Origin: Leucocoprinus leucothites | Taxonomy: Eukaryota; Basidiomycota; Agaricomycetes; Agaricales; Agaricaceae | DNA length: 64,000 nt | Reading direction: 5' to 3' | NCBI GenBank assembly: GCA_013368445.1 | Contig: JAACJO010000010.1 | Location: 496,001-560,000 of the forward strand | In this document: piece by piece, positions 1 through 7,762 of the stretch | How positions within the stretch are numbered: position 1 is the first letter of the stretch | How the letters are laid out: the number at the start of each line of letters is the position of its first letter | Made by a program: the position numbers and the translations under genes | Notes under the pieces: generated by a model | Databases searched by the model: none | Told to the model about the DNA's origin: nothing | What the model saw: only the letters and a program-made list of their open reading frames with translations

Positions 1-871
1 TGTTGAACAACCCAAAGGGCCATCGTTGAGGCTGTCGGATACCGGAAGCCTTTCCCAAACGGAGAGGAGGATTGTAACCGTGAGTAAGCAGAATGATAGA
101 ACGAACCAGACGGCAGGGAGAGTTATGAAAACCCAGAATCCCTTGTCCGATACTTGGTGCCAGCGAGGAGGCGAGACCTTGGCAAGAAACTATGGTTGGA
201 GGATCGCAACCTGATAGGGGTGCAATGCTCACCTCTATCCATCGATTTCTCATGGATTCTCTCTTGAGCAGTTTGATGATGAACGATTTGTAGAACGTTG
301 AAGTGAACATGCAGACTACGCCGCTGAACGTGGCGATGGTCGCGACAAAGACAGCAGTTGAGCATAATGGAAGTCCGGATACTGAAAGCATCGGAAACAT
401 AGGTCTAGAGTAATTCAAGTTGATCAGCGTGTGGTCTGGGTTTAGAGAGGAGGGTGCGTACGGAATGACAGAGGCTGAGAGTATACTAAAGCCTCCCCAG
501 TAAGAGTCCAATCTTTTTACAAATCTGAGCCATGCATGCACAAGCTCATCTTCTTCAGTGTTCACGTTGTGTACTGGGCTCCGGTTACTGAGGTATTGCC
601 AGTACGGCGCACCAAAGGTGCCGATGACGATGGCAGAATGTAGGCAAAAAACTAGGCAGCCACGTGCGACACTTCATGAGCTTGCATAAGTATCTATCCA
701 ATAATGTGTCATTTGATGGTAAGATACGCACTAGATGATACTTTGCAGTACGGCTTGGATGCATAACCCAAAGTTGATGAAGAGTTCTGTGACAAAGGAT
801 CGACGGTGGTTTGTCTCAAGGACGGTTCCATTACCGACGACAGTTTGAATTGAAGAATCAGAAGATGGCAT
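1..871 (-). CDS. four-helix membrane protein, paralogue 1 (3' end cut by window)
   Basis: Family not recognised. On the minus strand exon 1 is 871-742 (ATG at 871), exon 2 is 651-233, exon 3 runs from 177 off the window edge. Intron 1 uses GTATCA...CTAG, intron 2 GTGAGC...CAAG; phases 1 and 0 keep one open frame. The product has a short polar N-terminus, a hydrophobic stretch ending in GTFGAPYW, a helix around VFVATIATFSGVV, and a third around FVLSFCLLTVTILLSVW. It aligns along its full visible length with the copies at 14,557-15,531 and 24,707-25,680. Exon sizes 130 and 419 nt match copy 2 exactly. No stop or frameshift is visible. The function is unknown; an integral membrane location is inferred from the hydrophobic segments. 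Confidence 0.7.
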
Positions 872-920
872 CTAACCAAGTAGTCAAAGTGGTATGGGCA
901 GCGGATGTGTGAGGAGGCAT

Positions 921-930
921 GGATTTTATA
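921..930 (-). promoter_or_regulatory. TATA box of membrane-protein paralogue 1
   Basis: TATAAAATCC on the minus strand lies about 50 nt upstream of the ATG at 871. The stretch from here to the ATG is nearly identical to that upstream of paralogue 2 and similarity ends just beyond the TATA box, so the duplicated unit includes the core promoter. Confidence 0.5.
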
Positions 931-972
931 GGCTTTATAGATGTAATGACAGAGACGGCGAGTATATCAACG

Positions 973-1543
973 CTGTCCGGCAAACCTGCCAAAGCGGTGT
1001 TTGCCTACACACTTCCAGCCAAATATGAAGCCATCAGCGGCTTCAAAGCCATCAGTGGCTTGACCACATCTTGTCAGGTCCAAGCAGGTTTAAGCTGGGT
1101 GTTCGGTTCGTGGCTTTGCAACACCGCCTAGTGACCTAGGCATCCACCTGGCTCAATTTATCCGGTTGCCAAGCATCCGCCTGTGCGCTTCCACCCAGCA
1201 CCAGACTGGATGCCCCGATCCTTCTCCTCGGTGAGAACTCGACACATTACCATGTTTTCTTCGTCATTCCAATGGGCACGAGGTTCAGATGGTTTGTTCT
1301 TCTTGCCACAAGCCATGAGGGAAAACGAAAGGCAGAGGGAAACACGATTAAAAGACAATAAGATAGCGGTCAACAAATGAGAGGTAATCAATCAAGCCAT
1401 AGCGATGTCACTCGCAAGTCACGCTGATACCCAACCGAACGCTCGGCTTGTACCCAACCTAGTGTGTAAGCTGAGTCTGGCTTTGAAGCCACTGATGGCT
1501 TCAAACTTGGCTCGCGGTCAGCTTAGGCAGGTTTGCCGAACAG
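973..1543. mobile_element. candidate non-autonomous inverted-repeat element (MITE-like)
   Basis: The segment 973-990 and the reverse complement of 1526-1543 agree at 17 of 18 positions (core GGCAAACCTGCC). Further in, a GAAGCCATCAGNGGCTTCAAA motif at about 1027-1061 recurs inverted at about 1475-1500, so the arms appear to extend about 150 nt with decay. No transposase ORF lies inside. It sits between membrane-protein paralogue 1 and a segment shared with 15.7-15.8 kb. No target-site duplication could be fixed. Confidence 0.4.
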
Positions 1544-1929
1544 GGCCTTAGGCTGGCTCAAGATTGTATATGCTTTCTACCGTTATTACTGGCAGAAATT
1601 TCATGTCAGAGCTCGGCATGAATGTTCGAGTATTGAATGAGAGATTGATGAGGCAGATACAGCCGAGCGGCCATCGCACGCACAAAATTGAACCTTGGAC
1701 TTCCGGCACACTTCAAATAATGCTAGAAAAATACAAAGAATATTCTGAATATGATTTATGAGCGATTTGAGAGCATATGTATGATATATATGTGGTCTAT
1801 CCTCAATCTACTGCTGGTATTGGCCGAAAATGCCTTGGCACTTGTGCTCAGGGCAGGGCCCAAATGGACAGCACAACCGAGCCAGGCGCTAATTCATCAC
1901 ACACGCGTGAAAATCGAACCTGGACTTCC

Positions 1930-2020
1930 GGTGTACCCCACACTGTCCGCCAAGAGCGAACCAACAAAAATAGACATGGCCAGGTATGGAAAGCCGAAGT
2001 TGGCAGCTCAATGGAGTGAT
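1930..2020 (+). repeat. duplicated segment shared with 15,760-15,825
   Basis: The stretch around 1955-2015 (containing GACATGGCCAGGTATGGAAA and the following bases) recurs with few changes at about 15,762-15,815. In both places it lies upstream of a membrane-protein paralogue, so it is probably part of the same segmental duplication. Two nearby sub-segments (about 1670-1700 and 1905-1935, sharing GGACTTCCGG) also resemble each other. No coding function is evident. Confidence 0.5.
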
Positions 2021-2619
2021 CAAGACCATGCAATGGATGACTTCCCGTCGGATTTAGAATTACAGACTTATTTTCTAAACTATTCGGCAAGGTGGGCTGC
2101 CGAAGTCCAGGGCAAGACCTCTCGACCGTGGGTAGAAAAACCAATTTGCAATCCTCCCCCATTTGGGTGATGGCCATCAGATAGTCCTCCAATAGTTCGA
2201 AGCTGACAAGTTTTGTTACAGTCAGAAAGTAGAATATACTGCCTCTGCACGCATGTGTCAATACAATCTGAGCCTACAGTGCCTTTGAATTGTGCTTCGA
2301 GGAAGAACTGGTCCTATTATAGTGATGAGGATGCACTCGCTAAGCGAGGTTTTTGATGGCATTACCAAAAACGGCGTTTAGAATGACGCCCAACATCTAG
2401 AAGGGGGGGTAGGAGGCCTCGTTGAGATTAAGGTTTAGAAACAGGCCAAAAATGAGATCCGCACACGATACCATCACCGGCTGACCCGGCAAGCACTCTT
2501 TTTGACATTTAGAAATGTAATCTAGAAATCTAAAGCCCACGGGAAGTCATCCAATAGCAAACCATACCTCAGACAGTCACATCAGCCACAGCATGCATAC
2601 ACCAGACAACAGAATCTGT

Positions 2620-2835
2620 CCTCCAGCCTTTCCCAACTTATCTCCAGTGTCTAGCACATCCACCAAAAGAAAATCATCCATAGAGACCTGAAGCTCAACT
2701 TAACCTTGCCCTCAATCATAGCCACAACGTCATCACCACCGATTCCGGTTTTGCCAACTGCTTCGAACACAAAGCTCATGCAGACAAGTTGTGGCTCCTG
2801 CTATGCTGCATCCCAATCAGTCATCAAGGCCTACC
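2620..2835 (+). pseudogene. kinase shard, catalytic loop to APE region
   Basis: This resembles 18,336-18,553 of the intact kinase gene: the catalytic-loop segment (CATAGAGACCTGAAGCT), the DFG region and the APE region are recognisable in order. Substitutions and indels break the frame. It is on the plus strand, whereas the adjoining kinase shards at 2,815-3,500 are on the minus strand, so the locus has been rearranged. Confidence 0.7.
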
Positions 2836-3500
2836 CCGTGCCTTTCCCCACTGGCTCATTTGCCCCACAGCATTCACAGCACTCCTTTCTTCCTACTTAT
2901 GGGCTGCAACTTGATTATTGTCTGATCAACAGCCCTGAGGATGAACTCTATTTGATGATGACAACCTATGGGCACCAGGGGAAAGATGGGTTGATGGCAC
3001 AGGCACTGTTAGATATCTAATGTGCGTGCGAGGATCCGAAGGCACATGCATGAACAAATGCCTTGGGCCCTGATTCCATCGCTTCACTACTGAATGCTGA
3101 TAACACATTTGTGATATTCATAGACACAGATCTCTGAGTCGTTTGTCCCCGTGTATTCATACAAACAATATCCAGTGGGAGTTTGAGCATAGGATGTCTG
3201 CATCGTACTCGAAGTGGGCACTGTCAGTGTCAGTATGGGCCATCAGATGCACCCATCACTTGTTCATGTCCTTCTTCACCAAAATGTGAGTTTGAATTGT
3301 TGTTACCTGACGTGGAGGAAGGAGCAGGAAAACTCATCGAACCAAATCCTCTTCCTTTGGTTCCAGATCAAGTCAGAACATTCATCGCTTTACTCGATTG
3401 CCCTCAGCACAGTTGCCAAAAGATACCGATACCACAATCGAGCCTACCAAACAATGGCATGCTATCCTCACATCCACGTATAGTTTCCTTCAGACCCACA
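2815..3500 (-). pseudogene. kinase 3'-half shard A
   Basis: The reverse complement matches the second half of the kinase gene. About 3110-2830 corresponds to kinase positions near 20,840-21,150 (the region encoding the GAVDQTT and EVMNHV segments), and about 3500-3180 to a segment ending near kinase 20,650 (motif CCACTTCGAGTACGATG). It shares derived changes with the shards at 13,247-13,680 and 26,500-27,330, so these decayed copies derive from each other or from one common copy. There is no intact reading frame. Confidence 0.65.
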
Positions 3501-3589
3501 GTAACATACAGGCAAAAAATCTGCATTCAAATCACTCAACGTTGGACACGTACCGGCGGATCTTTCAGGAGTCGTGACTGCATTTCGCG

Positions 3590-3745
3590 AGCGGGAGGGA
3601 TTCCCACCTCCTGCTGTCGAGGCCTATATAGCTGTACACCCCCGCTACACAATCTCCCACTTTAGCCTATACGTTCTACTCCAAACCTTCAGCAGGGGGA
3701 GCCTGTCATCCACATTCAGTGGGGTGGAAGTATGTGTCAACCAGG
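3590..3745 (+). pseudogene. kinase exon 1 shard
   Basis: The translated segment has PAVEAYIAVHPRYTI and VLLQTFSRGS, aligning with PAVEAYMAAHPRRTI and LLLQTLGEGE of the intact kinase. The glycine-rich loop is lost and the copy ends shortly after the FSGVEV segment. It is a decayed fragment with no continuation into the catalytic core. Confidence 0.65.
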
Positions 3746-3789
3746 AGGAAGGGCCAGCAATATAATTCATTGGGTGTTCTTTAAGACCG

Positions 3790-4318
3790 GTGCGAGACAT
3801 ACAAGAGTGGACTGTTCATATAAATATCAAGTACCACGAAGCGGAAGTGATAATTAATGTTTACCCAGCTTGCATAACACTAAACGAAATCAGCATTGTA
3901 TCACTCACTATATTACCTCGCTCAGAAGCAGTGCTTCCGAGTCTCACCATCACAATAACAGCAAAGTTCTTCAGTCCCTGTCCTTTCCTGCTGGCCCATT
4001 CACACCCACAGCACTCACAGCACTCTCCTTCCTTCCTGGCCTTACATACCTACGCATAAATCTATCACATTATCTCCACTCACTTCCCCTCCAATATCCC
4101 ATGATTCATAACTTCCCTGGGCTGCATCTTGGTTATCGTCCAGCCAACAGTCCCAGGATAAACTTTACTTGATGACAACAAGCCATGGCGACAGGGGAAA
4201 GACAAGTCAGCGGCACATGCACTGTTGTATATTTAAGTTGCACGCGAGAATTTGGAGGCATATATATGAACAAACACCCTCTTCGGGCTGATCCCAACGA
4301 TTTGCTACCGAACGTCAC
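3790..4318 (-). pseudogene. kinase 3'-half shard B, left part (split by the retrotransposon)
   Basis: The reverse complement aligns with kinase exon 2 end and intron 2 (about 20,800-21,290), including the stretch GTTATGAATCATG and the region before the intron. The homology continues across the retrotransposon at 13,247-13,330, as shown by comparison with the uninterrupted shard at 26,500-27,330. This places the LTR element insertion inside a pre-existing pseudogene. Confidence 0.65.
4314..4318. repeat. target-site duplication, left copy (GTCAC)
   Basis: GTCAC immediately precedes the 5' LTR and is repeated at 13,247-13,251 immediately after the 3' LTR. Five base pairs is the usual size for Ty3/Gypsy integrases. 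Confidence 0.9.
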
Positions 4319-4979
4319 TGTTATGTATATTGATTATATCTAGCATTTGTTCCATCTATAACATGAAGTCGATATTAGCTTTACTTAAGTAATATCGCGA
4401 TTATGTTTCTTCTTATTTGTTCTTATATTTTCTTGTTTGTTTTGACTCGTTTACTTTGTCTGATTATGACTCGTTATGACTTGTTTGGTTTTGTTTGTAT
4501 TTCGATGACATGTGATTGTTAAATATAGCGACGCTATATTTGGACTTATCTTGTGATCGATCAGATGAGCAAAGAAGAACTTCTTTAGAAGAACTTCTAA
4601 AGCTTCTTTGACAGATCGCGTCTTATATAGTTTAATTAGCGTTAAGGAAGCTGTACGCTTCTCTTCTTTGTTAGAAGCCCTTAGCCCTAGTTAATAATAG
4701 ATACCGACTTGTATCGTATATAAGTCGTCGACATCTACCAAGGAGAAACATCGTTTCTACTTGGTTAGGTGGAGACTCAATACGAGCCTTTATCTATACA
4801 AAGTCGAATTGAACTTAAGCTTTAAGATCTCATTTACCAAAGTCTTAACTCTATAATCGCCGTATTATAACTCTGACTTAGTAAACGACTTTGTCGCTTA
4901 CCGAGAAGGAGTCCCCTTTGATAAGATCAACTCGATACTTATCGCGCCAGCTTAGGACCGGGCCGGCGTCACTATAACA
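4319..4979 (+). repeat. 5' LTR of Ty3/Gypsy chromovirus (661 bp)
   Basis: It begins TGTTATGTATATTG and ends CACTATAACA, so it carries TG...CA termini. It is identical to 12,586-13,246 except at 4364 (T here, C at 12,631). That difference is a CpG to TpG change and creates an ATG in this LTR. TATATAAG at 4717-4724 is the probable core promoter. The near-identity indicates a recent insertion. Confidence 0.97.
4717..4750 (+). promoter_or_regulatory. LTR core promoter: TATA box and inferred RNA start
   Basis: TATATAAG occupies 4717-4724. The inferred transcript start at 4750 is 33 nt downstream, a normal TATA-to-start distance. The start is placed there because bases 4750-4762 are complementary to the PBS candidate after the LTR, as in Tf1-type self-priming elements. 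The start site is an inference and needs RNA evidence. Confidence 0.55.
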
Positions 4980-4981
4980 TT

Positions 4982-4994
4982 AAGTAGAAACGAT
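4982..4994 (+). other. candidate self-priming primer binding site
   Basis: AAGTAGAAACGAT starts two bases after the LTR end. It is the perfect 13-nt reverse complement of LTR bases 4750-4762 (ATCGTTTCTACTT). No TGG, which would begin a normal tRNA-complementary PBS, is found at this place. In the Tf1/sushi elements the 5' end of the RNA folds back on such a site and primes minus-strand synthesis. Confidence 0.7.
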
Positions 4995-5408
4995 CCTTCT
5001 CTGTTAGCACAGAGCCGTTACTTTGCCCAGTAACCCAACAACGTTGCAAACACTGTCGATTTGGGTTATCGCGGTTATCGCACAAGCTGTCCCAAAACTA
5101 TTGTGCATAACAACGAAGAGAGGGTCGACACACATTGCCAACTAGTGGAATAGTTGAGGATCACTCTTATTGATCTGAGCGATTACCCACGCTCTTAAAA
5201 CATTTGGAGGCTTGTGAGAGCTAAGGTCGTTGTACCTAAATCTCAAATAAGATACCAGACCCGAGGGTAGATACTTGGAAGGGAGAAATTTGCCAGAAAG
5301 TTTGGCATATCTCTGAAGAATACCAGACCCGAGGGTAAATACTCGGAAGACAGTTTATCTGTTGAAAGTCTTAAGAGACTATAAATACACAGTCCTAGTG
5401 ACTATAAG

Positions 5409-5451
5409 GTGAGTCCATAGCGACTATAAACTAATTTTCCAACCACGGCAG
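5409..5451 (+). other. candidate leader intron or splice donor
   Basis: AAG followed by GTGAGT at 5409 is a consensus 5' splice site in the untranslated leader. CTAAT at 5431-5435 and GGCAG ending at 5451 could complete a 43-nt intron, short even for basidiomycetes. Alternatively the donor may pair with the acceptor ending at 11,180, just before ORF3. Confidence 0.35.
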
Positions 5452-5539
5452 AATCAAACTGCAAGTGTGATAATTGTCTCAAGGACAATCTACCATTTAA
5501 GACCATACCAGGTGTCTCTATAGGCACCCATAAACATAG

Positions 5540-6565
5540 TCCACAACGGACCCAGCAGAGTTTGCAAGACAAGTTGAAATCTTCGCAAGAAGAGAATTTC
5601 CAGAAGAATCCTACAGTACCTACTACAGTGAAACCCGAAGAACAAGGTTCTACAGAAGTAAAGGATCAGGAAGATTTTATTACATCAAAGAACACGAAGG
5701 GAAAGTTGCCTACGTTCCAATCAAGAAAGAACAAGAAGGAGTCCTTGAAGCTGAATACGCAGCAGTTGGTCACAAGCAACTTCACAGAACTGTCAAACAA
5801 CAAATCGAAAAAGGAGCTGGTCTTGAAGAACTTCGAGACGTTACCGAAGAACAGTACATTGAAGAAGCAAAAAGAAGACAAACTCCATTTCCAGAAACCC
5901 CTGCAGAATCTAGCAGGACCATCGAACCAGAACCAATCCTTGACATTACCCCAAGAATTGAAGACACCTCACAAGACAATCATTCAGAGCCCAGAATTGA
6001 CACTCCAAGTTCAGAAGAATCTGAATTTGACGAAGAAGACGAAGAAGAAGACGAAGAAGGAACAGATAGTGGAGAAAGAAGCCAAGAAGAATCTGAAGGA
6101 AATCGAACAGAAGAGGAAGCAGAAGCACTCGCAAGGGCAATCGATAATCTCAAACTTAAATCCCCAGAGAAACCCAGACTCGATAGACCCCCTTCTTACT
6201 CCTCGAGCCCAGCCTTTGGACATAGCCCAAGGTTCCTCAGTCCCATTACGAACCCTATCCCCTTTAGCTTTACCAATTCCCCCACCGGTATTGCCAGTAC
6301 CAGTACCTTACCAACAACCAATCCCAACATTACTACAGCCAGTACCACCATCACCGTACCCACTAACACCCAAACAAAAGGGAAAGCAAAGGCAGTTGTC
6401 ACCAACACAGGAGGTTCTTCAAACCGAAGAAGTCCCACACCGCCACCACCAAATCCACAAGGAGGACCACCAAGTCCCGGAGGTAATCCGCCTGGAGGAC
6501 CAGGAGGACCAGGAGGACCAGGAGGAGGACCACCAAATCCTAATCCAAACCCCCCGCCAAACCCA
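5540..6565 (+). CDS. N-terminal Gag extension without an ATG (probable ACG start at 5546)
   Basis: The gag frame is open from 5540, right after in-frame stops at 5531 and 5537, up to the Gag ATG at 6566, that is 342 codons. The encoded sequence looks like protein: a basic, tyrosine-rich start (ARREFPEESYSTYYSETRR), a charged helical region, an acidic run (EEDEEEEDEE), and a proline/glycine-rich linker (GGPGGPGGPGGG) leading into Gag. No ATG occurs in any frame from the inferred RNA start to 6566. The first near-cognate codon in frame is ACG at 5546 with A at -3 and G at +4, a strong context. If used, Gag would be about 738 residues. The alternative is that an ancestral ATG mutated to ACG. Confidence 0.6.
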
Positions 6566-7762
6566 ATGGCACAACCTCAAGCAGGATTCCAGCTTAAGTA
6601 CCCAAAGCCCAACAGGTTTGATGGCAACCCAAGCTATTACAGACCATGGATGGCCGAAGTCGAACTCTACTTCGACTCATATGGTGTCACAGATGACCAA
6701 TCAAGAGTCAACTACACCCTTGGATTACTCGATGGAGCTGCCAAGTTATGGCAACAGGATTACAGACTTAGTCAAGCAACTGCAGCTACCCAAGCAGGAT
6801 ACACCCCACACACCTTCGATCAGTTCAAGAATGCGCTCGAACAGTCATTCGCTCCAACACAACAGAGCTTTGAGGCTGAAAGAGAGCTCCGCTATTATAG
6901 ACAACGAAACAAATACATCGAAGAATACATCGCCAATTTTTCCGTCCTCGCCTCACGTGCAGGACTTACTGACAGCACTTCTCTCCGATCCTACTTCGCC
7001 GAAGGACTTGACAACGACGTCAGATTCGAAGCAATCCGAGCTGACCCCCAAACCCTCGCAGAATGGAAAACAGCTGCAAGACAGGCATACAAAGTTGTCC
7101 AAGAGCAAAAGAGATACCGCATTGGAAATTCTAATCCAGGATCTTCAAATAGATCAAGAAAGACCAAAAAGAATAGTAGACAACACGGATCCCAACCACG
7201 ATATAATGACGTCTATAGTCAACCCCTATCTAGACCCAGACGATCCGAGTGGGACATGGATATCGACAGAATATCAAGAGGAATATACCGATTATCAATC
7301 GAAGATGATCGGGAAACAGACGACGGAGGTATATACGAACTTGGCGCAGAAAATGATGATAATCCTGAAGAAGAGGAGAGTGAAGGAGAAGACATCAATC
7401 AAACGTACAATGAAGGACCAAGCAACACAGACAGAGATGTCTATGGGTCACTATACTCCCACATCATCAATAACGTTCTCACCGACGAACAAAGAATTGC
7501 ACTCAAGAGAGGAGAATGCTTCTTCTGCCACAAGAAAGGACATTTCGCTAAATCTTGTCCGGCAAGGAAGGTTTGGTTTAAGTCAAGAGGAAAGACAAAC
7601 ATGGGATCGAAGCAGACGCAGAAGTCCCAGTCCAAACCGAAACAAGGGAATCGTAGACCTTTCAAGCCTAAAAGGAAAGATCCAGACGCCATGGTTTACG
7701 AAATAGAACAAGCTAGTGATGAAGACGACCCGTTTCAAGAATACTCAAATGAAAATTTTTGA
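6566..7762 (+). CDS. gag: Gag polyprotein (AUG-initiated form)
   Basis: This 398-residue structural protein of the virus-like particle begins at the first ATG of the transcript. The N-terminal half matches the retrotransposon Gag fold (RFDGNPSYYRPWMAEVELYF, then LLDGAAKLWQQDY). A CCHC zinc knuckle, CFFCHKKGHFAKSC, at 7517-7558 binds the RNA. The tail is basic, then acidic. It stops at TGA 7760-7762. The last codons form the heptamer A AAT TTT (7753-7759), which would let ribosomes shift -1 into pol. A second frame (plus frame starting near 5562) is also open through most of gag, but it has no domain and looks like a shadow. Confidence 0.93.
   Translation: MAQPQAGFQLKYPKPNRFDGNPSYYRPWMAEVELYFDSYGVTDDQSRVNYTLGLLDGAAKLWQQDYRLSQATAATQAGYTPHTFDQFKNALEQSFAPTQQSFEAERELRYYRQRNKYIEEYIANFSVLASRAGLTDSTSLRSYFAEGLDNDVRFEAIRADPQTLAEWKTAARQAYKVVQEQKRYRIGNSNPGSSNRSRKTKKNSRQHGSQPRYNDVYSQPLSRPRRSEWDMDIDRISRGIYRLSIEDDRETDDGGIYELGAENDDNPEEEESEGEDINQTYNEGPSNTDRDVYGSLYSHIINNVLTDEQRIALKRGECFFCHKKGHFAKSCPARKVWFKSRGKTNMGSKQTQKSQSKPKQGNRRPFKPKRKDPDAMVYEIEQASDEDDPFQEYSNENF
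7753..7759 (+). promoter_or_regulatory. -1 ribosomal frameshift site, A AAT TTT
   Basis: In the gag frame the codons are GAA AAT TTT TGA. Bases 7753-7759 form X XXY YYZ with X=A, Y=T, Z=T, directly before the stop. A -1 slip continues in the frame of pol (TTG AGT ACT...), which has no ATG of its own here. I could not test for a downstream pseudoknot. Confidence 0.7.

Noticed and set aside
1..871. Calling the membrane-protein paralogues DUF6535 proteins
   Set aside because: The typical N-terminal motif of that family is not present. Only multiple hydrophobic segments are shared, so no family name is given.
5562..7706. 714-codon ORF as the main gag product
   Set aside because: The Gag fold and CCHC knuckle are in the other frame. 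This frame begins with TTG and has no recognisable domain.
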